This document shows positions 29,020 to 40,529 of a stretch of 64,000 nt of DNA, one piece after another. Below the pieces are notes generated by a model. The model ran no database searches. It was not told the DNA's origin and saw nothing but the letters and a program-made list of their open reading frames with translations. Both the position numbers and the translations under genes were made by a program. Origin of the DNA: Paraoerskovia marina DSM 21750 (GTDB taxonomy: Bacteria > Actinomycetota > Actinomycetes > Actinomycetales > Cellulomonadaceae); the NCBI RefSeq assembly GCF_000701465.1, contig NZ_JNIY01000010.1, positions 33,429-97,428 on the forward strand. Direction: 5' to 3'. Positions within the stretch are counted from its first letter, which is position 1; each line of letters starts with the position of its first letter.

Positions 29020-30654
29020 TCACACGTCCTTCAGTGTTGTCTCGGGGCAGAGCGTCGTCTGACGCTCCGCTACGGTGTGCATCATCCCACTGTCGAGCGG
29101 TGAGACGGCATGTCCTGGCAACGATACGGTCACGATTCCGACATCTGAGACTAAATCGTCGGGGGGAGTGAAACGCGCGGCGTCGTCGTCGGCGCCACCC
29201 CCGGTCAGAACGGTCGCGAGCACCAGGACGACAAGGATTCCGATCAGGGCCAGCAGCGGCCACGACAGCAATCCTGAGCCCAGACGGAAGCGTTGGCCCG
29301 TCGTCGTCGACGTCCGCACGGGCTCCCGCCGCGAGGACCGGCTCGGGGTCGAGGGGGGCCGGCGCGTGGAGTGGTGGACGTCGCGCCGGGTGGGGTACGA
29401 CGGCGAGTCGGCCTCTCCCTCCGACGCCGAGCTCTTCGGCCGGGGAGGGATCGACGGCGTCTTCTCCGCAGACTTCTCCGGCGCCTTGGCCCGCGCGCGG
29501 GTGCGCTGCGCGGCGGGCGCGGGGCGGTCGTCCGGACGACGCCAGGGAGCCGGCGGCCCGCTCTCCTCGGGGACGACGACGTCGGTCGCCGCGGGCGCCG
29601 GAGGGGGCGGCGGTGCGTCGGCCACGACGGCCGCGGCGTCACCGAACCCGGTGCCGTCGGGCTCGACGGCGTGGCGCGGGCTGCGCAGGGCCGCGGGGAT
29701 CGGGATGGACGTGAGCTGCGGGGCGGGGTCGGTCGTCGGGTGCGGGCCGACGTCGGATGCCTGGCCGGCCATCCCGGCGACGGCGTGCGCGCCCACCGAG
29801 CCACGACGGGAACGACGGCCCCACGGGTCGTCGGCGACGCGCTGCGTCAGCTCGTCGAGAGCCTGCCCGACGGCGGCCGCGGTGCGGGGACGCTCGGTAG
29901 GGTCCTTCTCGAGCATCTTCATGATCAGCGCGGCGAGGTCGCGGTGCACCGCGGCGGGCAGCGGCGGCACCGCCTCGTTGACGTGCGCCACGGCGATGTC
30001 CACCGGGGTCTTGCCGGTGAACGGGCGCCGGCCCGCCACCGACTCGTACGCGACGATCCCGAGCGCGTAGACGTCGGAGGCACCGGTCGCGGCCTGACCG
30101 ATCGCCTGCTCGGGGGAGAGGTACTGGGCGGTGCCCATCACCATGCCCGTCGCGGTCATCGGCACCTGGTTGGCGGCCAGCGAGACACCGAAGTCGGTGA
30201 TCTTCACCTCGCCGGACTTGTCCAGCAGGATGTTGCCCGGCTTGATGTCGCGGTGGACGACCCCGGCGACGTGGGCGGCGTGCAGGCCGCGTGCCGTCTG
30301 CGCCAGGATCGGCAGCAGGCGGGGGAGGGCGATCACGGGTTCGCGCTCCAGCAGGTCGGCCATGGGTTCGCCGATGACGAGCTCCATCACGAGGTACCCG
30401 GACTGCTGCTGCTCGCCGTAGTCGTACATCTGCGCGATGTTCGGGTGCGAGAGCGCCGCGCTGTTGCGTGCCTCGGTGCGCAGGCGTGCGAGGAAGTCCT
30501 CGTTGCCCGCGTACTCGGAGCGCAGCACCTTGACGGCGACCTCCCGGTGGAGGGCGCCGTCGTTGGCCACCCAGACCTCACCCATGCCACCGATCGCGAT
30601 CCGTCGCACGAGGGTGTAGCGACCCCCGAGGACGAGGCCCTCGGCAGGTGTCAT
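29020..30654 (-). CDS. pknA: Serine/threonine protein kinase PknA-like
   Basis: Second kinase of the operon. The 544-residue product has glycine loop IAIGGMGEVWVA, Lys42, HRDIKPGN near residue 135, DFG and the activation segment MTATGMVMGTAQYLSPEQ. A long Pro/Arg/Ser-rich cytoplasmic linker precedes a single membrane segment (about 461-485), and about 55 residues follow outside with no PASTA domain. The ATG overlaps the pbpA stop (ATGA). In Mycobacterium, PknA and PknB phosphorylate division and cell-wall proteins; the same role is inferred. The open frame extends upstream through pbpA but is only a shadow there. Confidence 0.95.
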   Translation of the reverse strand: MTPAEGLVLGGRYTLVRRIAIGGMGEVWVANDGALHREVAVKVLRSEYAGNEDFLARLRTEARNSAALSHPNIAQMYDYGEQQQSGYLVMELVIGEPMADLLEREPVIALPRLLPILAQTARGLHAAHVAGVVHRDIKPGNILLDKSGEVKITDFGVSLAANQVPMTATGMVMGTAQYLSPEQAIGQAATGASDVYALGIVAYESVAGRRPFTGKTPVDIAVAHVNEAVPPLPAAVHRDLAALIMKMLEKDPTERPRTAAAVGQALDELTQRVADDPWGRRSRRGSVGAHAVAGMAGQASDVGPHPTTDPAPQLTSIPIPAALRSPRHAVEPDGTGFGDAAAVVADAPPPPPAPAATDVVVPEESGPPAPWRRPDDRPAPAAQRTRARAKAPEKSAEKTPSIPPRPKSSASEGEADSPSYPTRRDVHHSTRRPPSTPSRSSRREPVRTSTTTGQRFRLGSGLLSWPLLALIGILVVLVLATVLTGGGADDDAARFTPPDDLVSDVGIVTVSLPGHAVSPLDSGMMHTVAERQTTLCPETTLKDV

Positions 30655-32111
30655 CCGAGAACCGCCTGGATGACGGCGCTGGCGATCGGGGCGGAGACGG
30701 AGCCACCGGTGGCCTCGCTGCCCTGGCTGCCGCCGTCCTCGACGATCACCGCGACCGCGACCTGCGGGTTGTCGGCGGGCGCGAACGCGGTGAACCAGGC
30801 GTGCGGGTTCTCGGTCCCGTCGCCGTGCTGGGCCGTGCCCGACTTGCCCGCGACCTCGACGCCGGAGATCTGTGCCGCGGTTCCCGTGCCGTCCTCGACG
30901 ACACCGAGCATCATCTCGGTGAGCTCCGATGCGGTCTCGGACGAGACGGACTGTCGCAGCGTCTGCGGTGCCGTCTGGCTGACCACGTCGAGGTCCGGTG
31001 AGCGCACGGTGTCGACGAGGTAGGGCTGCATCTGCTCGCCGCCGTTCGCGATCGCCGCCGAGGTCATCGCGATCTCGAGCGGAGTGGCGAAGACGTCGCC
31101 CTGGCCGATGCCGGCGCGGGCCAGCCCTGCCTCGTCGAGGTCCTCGGTGGCCGGGAACCGGCTGGGCGTGACGGTCATCGGGATGGACAGGTCGGTGTCG
31201 TAGCCGAACGCCTCGGCCTGCTCGCGCAGCGCGTCCTCCCCGATCGCCACCGCGAGCTCCGCAAAGGCGGTGTTGCAGGAGATCTCGAGCGCCTCGGCGA
31301 GCGTCTGCTCCCCGGAGGGGTCGCACTGCTCTCCGCCGAAGTTCGGCAGGAACGCGGTGGAGTTCGGGTACACGTAGCGGTCCGGGGCCGGGATGACCGT
31401 GTCGGGCTCGTAGTCGCCCGACTCGAGCGCGGCCGCGCTCGTCACCAGCTTGAACGTCGAGCCCGGCGGGTAGGTGTCGCCCGCGATGGCGCGGTTGATC
31501 AGCGGGTCCGTGTCGTCGTCGACGAGCGCCGAGTACGAGTCGGACGCCGCGCCCAGGTCGTGGTCCGCGAGGACGTTCGGGTCGTAGGAGGGCTTGGAGA
31601 CCATCGCCAGGATCTTGCCCGTGGCGGGCTCGATCGCGACGACGGCGCCGACCTGGTCGCCGAGTCCGTCCCACGCAGCCTGCTGCGCGGCGGCGTTGAG
31701 CGTGAGCTCGACGGACGAGCCCTGCGGGGTGTTGCCCGTCAGTAGGTCCTTGATCCGGGTGAACCAGAGGTCGTCGGCCGTCCCCGAGAGGTAGTCGTCC
31801 TCGGCCGCCTCGATGCCGGTGCTGCCGTTGACGAGGGAGTAGAAGCCGGTGACGGGGGCGTAGAGCTCACCGTCGGTGTACTCGCGCTGGTACTGGTACG
31901 GGTCGTCCACCGGCTCGGACTTCGCGATCGAGTCGCCCTCGACGACGATCGGGCCGCGGGCGCGCCCGTACTGCTCGTAGATCGTCCGCTTGTTGCGCGG
32001 GTCGGCGGAGATGTCCGGGGCGCGGAACACCTGGATGATCGTGGTCGAGACCATGAGTGCGAGCACCATCAGCAGGGCGATGGTCGCCACGCGGCGAATG
32101 GGGACGTTCAC
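30651..32111 (-). CDS. pbpA: Penicillin-binding protein 2 (PbpA), peptidoglycan transpeptidase
   Basis: Class B PBP that cross-links peptidoglycan made by the partner RodA. The 486-residue product has one N-terminal membrane segment (about residues 9-28), the interaction domain, and the transpeptidase motifs SxxK (STFK, Ser about 218), SCN (about 278-280) and KSGTAQ (about 422-427). The start overlaps the rodA stop (GTGA) and the stop overlaps pknA, so all are made together. Short for a class B PBP but normal for actinobacterial PbpA. Confidence 0.96.
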   Translation of the reverse strand: MNVPIRRVATIALLMVLALMVSTTIIQVFRAPDISADPRNKRTIYEQYGRARGPIVVEGDSIAKSEPVDDPYQYQREYTDGELYAPVTGFYSLVNGSTGIEAAEDDYLSGTADDLWFTRIKDLLTGNTPQGSSVELTLNAAAQQAAWDGLGDQVGAVVAIEPATGKILAMVSKPSYDPNVLADHDLGAASDSYSALVDDDTDPLINRAIAGDTYPPGSTFKLVTSAAALESGDYEPDTVIPAPDRYVYPNSTAFLPNFGGEQCDPSGEQTLAEALEISCNTAFAELAVAIGEDALREQAEAFGYDTDLSIPMTVTPSRFPATEDLDEAGLARAGIGQGDVFATPLEIAMTSAAIANGGEQMQPYLVDTVRSPDLDVVSQTAPQTLRQSVSSETASELTEMMLGVVEDGTGTAAQISGVEVAGKSGTAQHGDGTENPHAWFTAFAPADNPQVAVAVIVEDGGSQGSEATGGSVSAPIASAVIQAVLG

Positions 32112-33874
32112 CGGTCGCTCCCTTCGTCGCGTGTGCTGGGGTCTGTGTCGTGGTCCGACGTCGCCGGGTCAACCTCCGGCGACGGTGCCGTCGTGGTGGG
32201 TGGTTCGCCCGGCGGCGGGGGCGGAGGGACGGGCGGAGCGGGCGGGACGGTGCCGGGACGGCCGGTTCCCGGAGCGTTGCCGCCGCGGCCTTCCGCGTCG
32301 AGGTCGACCGGCCGGATGGCCGCGGTCTCCTCGCTGGCCGACTCGGGCCGCGACGTCGGGCGGACGATCTGTGCCGGACGGCCGGGGCCGCCGGCCGCCG
32401 TCGGGACACCCGCGGTCTGATCGGCCGCCGAGACGCGCACGGGGCCGGGCGGGGCGACGTCGGGCTCGCCGACGGCGTCGACCTCCTCGACGTCCTGCTC
32501 GACCGGCAGGTGCCCGGACGCGACCTGCCCGCGGACCGGAAGGGCCGACGGGCGGCGGGCGTTGTCGGAGATCCGCAGCAGCAGGCCGACCACCAGCCAG
32601 TTCGCGAGGAGCGACGAACCACCGTGCGCGACGAACGGGAGCGTCAGCCCCGTGATCGGGATGATGCGGGTGATGCCGCCGACGACGACGAAGAGCTGGA
32701 GAGCCATGACGAACGCGAGACCGCCGGCCAGGAGCTTGCCGAACCCGTCGCGGACGCCCACCGCCGTGCGCAGACCGCGCTCGATCAGGATCAGATAGGC
32801 GATCAGGATGGCGAGCAGACCGGTGAGGCCCAGCTCCTCACCCAGCGAGGCGTAGATGAAGTCGGAGTACGCGTACGGGACGAGGTTCGGGTACCCGTTG
32901 CCCCAGCCGGTGCCGAAGAGGCCGCCGTTGGCCATGCCGAACAGGCCCTGGACCAGCTGGTAGGACGTTCCCTGGTCGTACACGGCGGTGTCGAAGGCGT
33001 GCAGCCAGCCGTCGATGCGGGACGAGACGTGGCTGAACGTCGTCGCGGCGAGGATCGCGCCGCCGCCGAACAGCACCATGCCGATCAGCACCCAGCTGAT
33101 CCGCTCCGTCGCGATGTACAGCATGGCGACGAAGAGGCCGAAGAAGAGGAGCGACGTCCCGAGGTCGCGCTCGAAGACAAGGACGGCCAGTGACGCGAGC
33201 CAGATGAGGATGATCGGCCCGAGGTCGCGCACACGGGGCAGGTGCAGCCCCATGAGCTTCGGGCCGGCGAGCGCGAGCGTGTCACGGTTGGTGACGAGGT
33301 ATCCGGCGAAGAACACCGCGAGGGCGATCTTCGCGAACTCGGCCGGCTGGAGCGAGTTGCCCGCGATCGTGATCCAGATCCGGGCGCCGTTGATCTCCTG
33401 GCCGAGCCCCGGGACGAGGGGCAGCGCGATGAGGATGAGACCGACGACCATCGCCGTGTAGGTGTACCGGCGCAGCGTGCGGTGGTCGCGGAGCAGGAAG
33501 ATGACGGTGGCGGCGACGAGCATCGCGAGAGCCGTCGCGCCCAGCTGCCCGTTGGCGAACGTCTGGTCGGTGCCGCTCTCCTGCTCGCCGAGGTCGGAGC
33601 GGTAGATCATCGCCAGGCCGATGCCGTTGAGCCCGACGACGATCGGCAGCATCACCTGGTCGGCGTACGGTGCGCGCCAGCGGAGCAGCATGTGCATGCC
33701 GAACGCGAGGACGACGAGGCCCACGGTGTGCACCCAGAACTGGGTGGGCAGGGTCTCGGTGATCCGCAGCGCGACCTGCGCGTAGGCGGTCACCCCGAGC
33801 GCGAGCGCGAGGACCAGGAGCCAGAGCTCGGCCCGTCGTCCGGGACGCGCTGCGGTGGGCTCGACGGTGACCAT
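32108..33874 (-). CDS. rodA: RodA/FtsW SEDS-family peptidoglycan glycosyltransferase
   Basis: SEDS polymerase that makes glycan strands from lipid II. The 588-residue product has about ten to twelve membrane segments. Family motifs include NGIGLAMIYRSDLG, the GARIWI region and the downstream stretch QPAEFAKIALAVFFAGYL, FERDLGTSLLFFGLF and GLTLPFVAHGGSSLLANW. A cytoplasmic Pro/Thr/Asp-rich tail of about 135 residues (from about 455) is unusual in length and could be a kinase target; that is inference. It overlaps pstP by one base and pbpA by four, keeping polymerase and transpeptidase in step. Confidence 0.96.
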   Translation of the reverse strand: MVTVEPTAARPGRRAELWLLVLALALGVTAYAQVALRITETLPTQFWVHTVGLVVLAFGMHMLLRWRAPYADQVMLPIVVGLNGIGLAMIYRSDLGEQESGTDQTFANGQLGATALAMLVAATVIFLLRDHRTLRRYTYTAMVVGLILIALPLVPGLGQEINGARIWITIAGNSLQPAEFAKIALAVFFAGYLVTNRDTLALAGPKLMGLHLPRVRDLGPIILIWLASLAVLVFERDLGTSLLFFGLFVAMLYIATERISWVLIGMVLFGGGAILAATTFSHVSSRIDGWLHAFDTAVYDQGTSYQLVQGLFGMANGGLFGTGWGNGYPNLVPYAYSDFIYASLGEELGLTGLLAILIAYLILIERGLRTAVGVRDGFGKLLAGGLAFVMALQLFVVVGGITRIIPITGLTLPFVAHGGSSLLANWLVVGLLLRISDNARRPSALPVRGQVASGHLPVEQDVEEVDAVGEPDVAPPGPVRVSAADQTAGVPTAAGGPGRPAQIVRPTSRPESASEETAAIRPVDLDAEGRGGNAPGTGRPGTVPPAPPVPPPPPPGEPPTTTAPSPEVDPATSDHDTDPSTRDEGSDR

Positions 33875-35145
33875 CAGGCATCACCCGTCGTCGGCGTCTC
33901 CGTGGGGCTGGGCTCCACCTCGACGGTCGGCGGGATCGCGTTGTCCGCGATACCCGCGGCACGGTCCTCGGCGTCCGCGAGGCTCTTGGCCGGGACGGTC
34001 TGCTCGACGCGGGTCTGCAGGTAGTCGGGCAGGTCCGAGACCGCGGTGTCGGTGACGTCGACGGCGGTCGAGAGCTCGAACGAGCCGATGGACGTGGGGA
34101 TCCCCTGGAACACCGCCACCTTGTCGTCCGAGACACCGACGTAGTACTGCGTCTGCGTCCAGGCGTAGGCCGCCCACGCGGCGGCGGCGAGTCCACCGAG
34201 GATCAGCAGCGTGGCGAGGACGGGGACCCACCGGCGACGACGGGGGGTGTCGCGTGCGTCGCTGGCGTCGCCGAGGTCGCCCTCGGCCGACAGCTCCGGC
34301 AGCGCGGCAGCGCGCGCGGCGGGTCCGTCCTGCGCGACGGTCGCGCGGTTGTGGTCCTTCGCGGCCGAGCCCACCACCTGCGCGGTGGTCCCCGGCCCCG
34401 CGCCGTCGGGAAGCCGGTCGAGGTCGACCACGTCGGCGACGACGGCCGTGATGTTGTCCGTGCTGCCCGCGCGGAGCGCGAGCTGGACCAGGTGGTCGGC
34501 GCACTCGTCGATGTCGGGCATCTCGATCAGGGTCTGCTCGAGCGTCTCGATCGACACGAACCCCGAGAGTCCGTCGGAGCACAGCAGCCAGCGGTCGCCG
34601 GCCCGCGCCTCCCGGACGGACATGTCCGGCGTCAGGTCGACGTCGAAGTCGCCGAGCACGCGCATGACGACGTTGCGCTGCGGGTGCGACTCGGCCTCCT
34701 CGGCCGTGATGCGGCCCGAGTCGACGAGGTGCTGGACGAACGTGTGGTCCGTCGTGACCTGGGCGAGCTCGCCGTCGCGCAGCAGATATGCGCGCGAGTC
34801 ACCGAGGTGCGCCATCACGAGCTTGTTGCCCGCGCGCAGCATCGCGGTGACGGTGGTGCCCATCCCGTTCAGGTCGGGCTCCTCCTCGCTGCGCTGCACG
34901 AGGTCCACGCGCGCCTCGTCGACCGAGCGCTCCAGCTCGGAGAGGGCGTCGTCCGGCCCGTGCGACTCGCCGTCGAGGTGCGCGAGCGCGGCGATGGTCA
35001 TCGACGACGCCACGTCACCCCCGGCGTGACCGCCCATGCCGTCGGCGACGACGAGAAGGTGGGGACCCGCGTAGGCGGCGTCCTGGTTGTTGGCACGCAC
35101 GAGTCCGACGTCGGACCGTGCGGCGTACCGCAGTGCGATGTTCAC
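33874..35145 (-). CDS. pstP: PP2C-family protein phosphatase PstP
   Basis: Metal-dependent Ser/Thr phosphatase that reverses PknA/PknB phosphorylation. The 423-residue product has the PP2C motifs SDVGLVRANNQDAAY, VVADGMGGHAGGDVAS, GTTVTAMLR, HLGDSRAYLLRDG, DRWLLCSDGLSGFV and GSTDNITAVV in the first 240 residues, containing all metal-binding Asp residues. A linker, one membrane segment (about 312-332) and a short extracellular domain follow. Nine bases after fhaB; its stop overlaps the rodA start (TGATG). Confidence 0.96.
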   Translation of the reverse strand: MNIALRYAARSDVGLVRANNQDAAYAGPHLLVVADGMGGHAGGDVASSMTIAALAHLDGESHGPDDALSELERSVDEARVDLVQRSEEEPDLNGMGTTVTAMLRAGNKLVMAHLGDSRAYLLRDGELAQVTTDHTFVQHLVDSGRITAEEAESHPQRNVVMRVLGDFDVDLTPDMSVREARAGDRWLLCSDGLSGFVSIETLEQTLIEMPDIDECADHLVQLALRAGSTDNITAVVADVVDLDRLPDGAGPGTTAQVVGSAAKDHNRATVAQDGPAARAAALPELSAEGDLGDASDARDTPRRRRWVPVLATLLILGGLAAAAWAAYAWTQTQYYVGVSDDKVAVFQGIPTSIGSFELSTAVDVTDTAVSDLPDYLQTRVEQTVPAKSLADAEDRAAGIADNAIPPTVEVEPSPTETPTTGDA

Positions 35146-35154
35146 CGAAAACCG

Positions 35155-35640
35155 CTATCCCTGGAGTTCCACGACGCTCTGACCGATCTTGACGGGCACA
35201 CCCAGGGTAATCGGCATCACACCCGAGATTCGCTGGTCCCGGACGAACGTCCCGTTCGTGGAGCCGAGGTCCTCGACGAACCACTTGCCGCCGTCGGAGT
35301 AGAAGCGGGCGTGGCGCGACGACGAGTAGTCGTCGTCCAGCACCAGCGTGCAGCCGGGCGCGCGGCCGATCAGGATCGGGTGACCGCCCAGCGGGAGTGA
35401 CGTCCCCCGCAGCGGGCCCGACGTCACGACCAGACGACGCGGCGTGCTCGACAGGGCGCCCGACGGCGTCGGCGGGCCCGACGACGGCGCGCCGGAGGCG
35501 ACCGCGGGCTTGCGCTTGCGACGCTGGGTGATCCGCGTGCCGTACAGGTCCCGGCGCAGCACACCGACCGCCGAGAGCACGAACACCCACAGCAGCGCCA
35601 GGTATCCCAGCTTCAATAGGGTGAACGTCAGCTCGCTCAT
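35155..35640 (-). CDS. fhaB: FHA domain protein FhaB (FipA-like)
   Basis: Phosphothreonine-binding adaptor; the mycobacterial homologue links FtsZ and FtsQ under stress. The 161-residue product has an N-terminal membrane segment (residues 8-27, LKLGYLALLWVFVLSAVGVL), a basic linker, and an FHA domain from about residue 80 with LIGRAPGCTLVL, SSRHARF and LGSTNGTFV, the phosphopeptide-contact motifs. It is ten bases after fhaA. Confidence 0.95.
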   Translation of the reverse strand: MSELTFTLLKLGYLALLWVFVLSAVGVLRRDLYGTRITQRRKRKPAVASGAPSSGPPTPSGALSSTPRRLVVTSGPLRGTSLPLGGHPILIGRAPGCTLVLDDDYSSSRHARFYSDGGKWFVEDLGSTNGTFVRDQRISGVMPITLGVPVKIGQSVVELQG

Positions 35641-35650
35641 CGGTGCGTGA

Positions 35651-36358
35651 TCACCACTCCTCGTCGTCGCGGGTGGGCGCGCCGGTCCAGAACATGATCC
35701 GCGTGCGCCCGATGGTCAAGGTGTTCCCGTCGAGGAGCGTAGCGGCTGGAACCTGATGACCCTCAACGTACAGGCCGTTCGTCGAGCCGAGATCCGTCGC
35801 GACCACACCGTCCCCGGTCACGCGGATCTCCAGGTGCCGGCGGGACACCCCGGCGTCGTCCACCACGATGTCCGCCTCGGAGCCGCGACCGATGACGGTG
35901 ACCGGGCCCGTCAACAGGTAGCGCTGACCGTCGATGTCCACCAGGGGGTGCCGGGCCCCCGGGGACGACGTCGCGGGCGCCGTCGAACCACGGACCGTCG
36001 CCGAGGAGAGGGTGAAGCGGCCGGGCTCGAGCTCCGTGCTCTGCTCGAACGTCACGCTCACCGGCCCGACGAACGCATAGTGCTGCGAGGCGGCGTACTC
36101 CGTGACGTTGGTGGCGAGCTCGTCGGCGAGCGTCTCCGCGCCCCAGCCGTCGATCTGCGTGTAGTCGTCCTCCGACAGGTTGATGGTGTACTCGTTGGGC
36201 ACGACGGTCCTGTCGCGGCCCACGACGGCGGCACGATCGTCGACCTCGCGGCGCAGCGCGCTCGCCAGCTCGACCGGCTTGACCTCGGTACGCCCACGCG
36301 AGAAAGCGCTGTTGACGGCGCGTTCGACGCCGCGCTCGAAACGATCTAGGACGCCCAT
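35651..36358 (-). CDS. fhaA: DUF3662 and FHA domain protein FhaA
   Basis: First gene of the growth operon. The 235-residue product has an N-terminal DUF3662 domain (MGVLDRFERGVERAVNSAF through VTEYAASQHYAFVGPVSVTFE) and a C-terminal FHA domain with IGRGSEADIVV, SRRHLEI and LGSTNGLYV. The long Pro-rich linker of mycobacterial FhaA is almost absent. In mycobacteria FhaA binds phosphorylated MviN/MurJ to limit peptidoglycan synthesis. I use ATG 36358, with GGGAGGAGG just before; the open frame upstream lacks family similarity. The 245 bp between this start and tRNA-Leu should hold the operon promoter, which I cannot identify. Confidence 0.95.
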   Translation of the reverse strand: MGVLDRFERGVERAVNSAFSRGRTEVKPVELASALRREVDDRAAVVGRDRTVVPNEYTINLSEDDYTQIDGWGAETLADELATNVTEYAASQHYAFVGPVSVTFEQSTELEPGRFTLSSATVRGSTAPATSSPGARHPLVDIDGQRYLLTGPVTVIGRGSEADIVVDDAGVSRRHLEIRVTGDGVVATDLGSTNGLYVEGHQVPAATLLDGNTLTIGRTRIMFWTGAPTRDDEEW

Positions 36359-36603
36359 GCCACCTCCTCCCGTCGACGCACACGGCGACGACGCCACAGC
36401 CGCACCCACCCGGTGCGGGCGCGGTCCCACTGATCGTAACGACGAGAGCGATCATTGGCCCTCTCGGTGCGACACGAGCGAGACACGGTGTGGTGAAGGT
36501 TCTGCGCACGCGCACCGGGCTGTCCCATTTGTCGCACGCACCGGCCGCCCCGCCGGGCTCGATTCAAGGATCAGGCCCGCTGCGTGCTAATCTCCTTCAG
36601 CGC

Positions 36604-36686
36604 GCGCGAGTGGCGGAATGGTAGACGCGCTAGCTTCAGGTGCTAGTGTCCGAAAGGGCGTGGGGGTTCAAGTCCCCCCTCGCGCA
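36604..36686 (+). tRNA. tRNA-Leu (anticodon CAG)
   Basis: 83-base class II tRNA: acceptor GCGCGAG pairs with CTCGCGC, anticodon loop TTCAGGT gives CAG, long variable arm, T-arm GGTTCAAGTCC. No encoded CCA. Confidence 0.97.
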
Positions 36687-36719
36687 CAGAGTCGGTCTCC
36701 TCCGGGAGATCGCAACGAT

Positions 36720-36755
36720 GAAAGTCCCGACCGGGTCGACCGGATCGGGACTTTC
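36720..36755 (+). terminator. Terminator after tRNA-Leu
   Basis: Stem GAAAGTCCCGA with TCGGGACTTTC plus an inner CCGG pair, followed by GTCGTTTCTG; weak T content but well placed. Confidence 0.7.
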
Positions 36756-36813
36756 GTCGTTTCTGGGGCGGCCGGTTGAGACCAGCGCCGCAGGTCGAGC
36801 TCAACCAACGCAG

Positions 36814-37056
36814 GTCGAGCCTGTCGAGACCGGGTTTCGACAAGCTCAACCACCGTCGGTCGAGCCTGTCGAGACCGGGTTTCGACAAGCTCAACCACCG
36901 TCGGTCGAGCCTGTCGAGACCGGGTTTCGACAAGCTCAACCACCGTCGGTCGAGCCTGTCGAGACCGGGTTTCGACAAGCTCAACCACCGTCGGTCGAGC
37001 CTGTCGAGACCGGGTTTCGACAAGCTCAACCACCGTCGGTCGAGCCTGTCGAGACC
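36814..37056. repeat. 45-bp tandem repeat block, five full units and a partial
   Basis: Units start at 36814, 36859, 36904, 36949, 36994 and 37039 (partial) and are almost identical. Each contains two inverted arms: GTCGAGCCTGTCGAGACC and GTTTCGACAAGCTCAACC (on the other half). Degenerate copies extend to about 36772. Because 45 is a multiple of three, all six frames are open here, but none is a real gene. The block ends six bases before the stop of the leftward gene at 37062. The family recurs at 37944 and 42704. Confidence 0.95.
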
Positions 37057-37061
37057 TGCCG

Positions 37062-37766
37062 TCAGCGGAAGCGCAGACGCTGCGCCTGGACCAGGCTGAT
37101 CAGATCGGCCCCGACGCTCCGAGAAGCGGCGGCCAGCCGCTTCGCCGACTCCCGGAACCGGCGCCTGGCGTTCGTCAGCTGTTGGTCACTGTCCCAACGG
37201 CGCAGCATCGCGCCCAGACCCGCGACGTCGGAGAGCGCCTCGGCCTGCACGGCATGGTCTGCTGGCTCGAGTGCCTTGAGCCAGTCGGCGTAGCGATGTA
37301 CTCGCTGCTCCATCGCGTCCGAGACGAGACCGCTCCGGCGTAGGTCTCGGACGTCGATCGCCGGCGTCGTCGGCCCGCTACGGGTCGGACGCTCGACGAT
37401 CGTGACGCCCTGCAGCACCGCCTCGTCGAAGACGCCGTGCACCCGGGCCTTGAGGTGGGCGCGCGCGGCAGCCACGCCGCCATCGTCCCCTGCGGACGGG
37501 CCGCTCAGCCGGTGAAGGATGCTCTGCCGGTCCGCGGGGGACGTCGTGGCCGCGGTGGCCAGATGATTCGCGAGGTGGTGGCAGACCATGCAGAGCGTCC
37601 GGTTCCGGCTGAGAACGGTCCGGCCCCACGAGCCGACCATGCAGGCCGTGCAGAGCATGCCGTGCTCGATGAGCGTCACGCCCGTTCGTCGTGCCCTCTC
37701 GCGACGACGCGCACCCGGCTCGTGCTCGAGCATTCCGTCGATCCGCAGGTAGTACTTCTCCGCCAT
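37062..37766 (-). CDS. Hypothetical protein with two CxxC pairs
   Basis: I do not recognise this 234-residue protein. It begins MAEKYYLRIDGMLEHEPG, then has CTACMVG (about residues 39-42) and CMVCHHLANHL (about 59-62), which could bind one zinc ion as in a treble-clef or HNH-like fold. The second half is helical and Arg/Ala-rich (LRRSGLVSDAMEQRVHRYADWLKALEPADHA, then ARRRFRESAKRLAAASRS). The ATG is preceded by GAAGGGAG. No signal peptide or membrane segment. It lies between two blocks of the same repeat family. Nucleic-acid binding is possible from the Cys pairs and basic charge, but this is a guess. Confidence 0.7.
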   Translation of the reverse strand: MAEKYYLRIDGMLEHEPGARRRERARRTGVTLIEHGMLCTACMVGSWGRTVLSRNRTLCMVCHHLANHLATAATTSPADRQSILHRLSGPSAGDDGGVAAARAHLKARVHGVFDEAVLQGVTIVERPTRSGPTTPAIDVRDLRRSGLVSDAMEQRVHRYADWLKALEPADHAVQAEALSDVAGLGAMLRRWDSDQQLTNARRRFRESAKRLAAASRSVGADLISLVQAQRLRFR

Positions 37767-37943
37767 CCGTGGCTCCCTTCGCTCCTTCCCGCCACGGTCG
37801 TGGCGGGCCGGTCTTCCTCCTGGGGCACCGTGCGCGGGGTGGCGCGGTTGCCGGACCAGCACGCGGAGGGCGTATCGCTGGTCGCTCTTGACCTGGGGCA
37901 GGACGATAGCGACGGATGGCGGGTGGTGCAAACCGGGACAAGC

Positions 37944-38064
37944 AGGTCTCGACAGGCTCGACCGGCGGGGGTCTCGACAGGCTCGACCGGCGGGGGTTGA
38001 GCTTGTCGAAACCGGGTCTCGGGCTACGGGTCTCGACAGGCTCGACCGACGGGCTCGACCAACG
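37944..38064. repeat. Second block of the inverted-repeat family
   Basis: Three copies of GGTCTCGACAGGCTCGACCG plus one inverted GTTGAGCTTGTCGAAACC, ending exactly at the stop codon of the UvrA-like gene. It occupies the right part of the 298-bp gap after the CxxC gene; the left part holds the CxxC gene's ribosome-binding site and a CCCGCCACG hairpin. Confidence 0.9.
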
Positions 38065-40443
<2,379 letters not shown>

Positions 40444-40529
40444 GGTTACTCCCTGGTCGGCGAGGTGCGGCGAGTCGCTGCCATTGTCGTCCGACGTCGC
40501 GGGGTTGACGAGCGGAAGCGGCCCCCGGG

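Noticed and set aside
36814..37056. Possible CRISPR array
   Set aside because: Units are directly abutting 45-mers with no variable spacers and no cas genes nearby; it is a tandem repeat.
36640..37293. Open frames through the 45-bp repeats (VEPVETGFRQAQ-type proteins)
   Set aside because: All frames are open because the unit is a multiple of three; there is no start with a ribosome-binding site and no domain.
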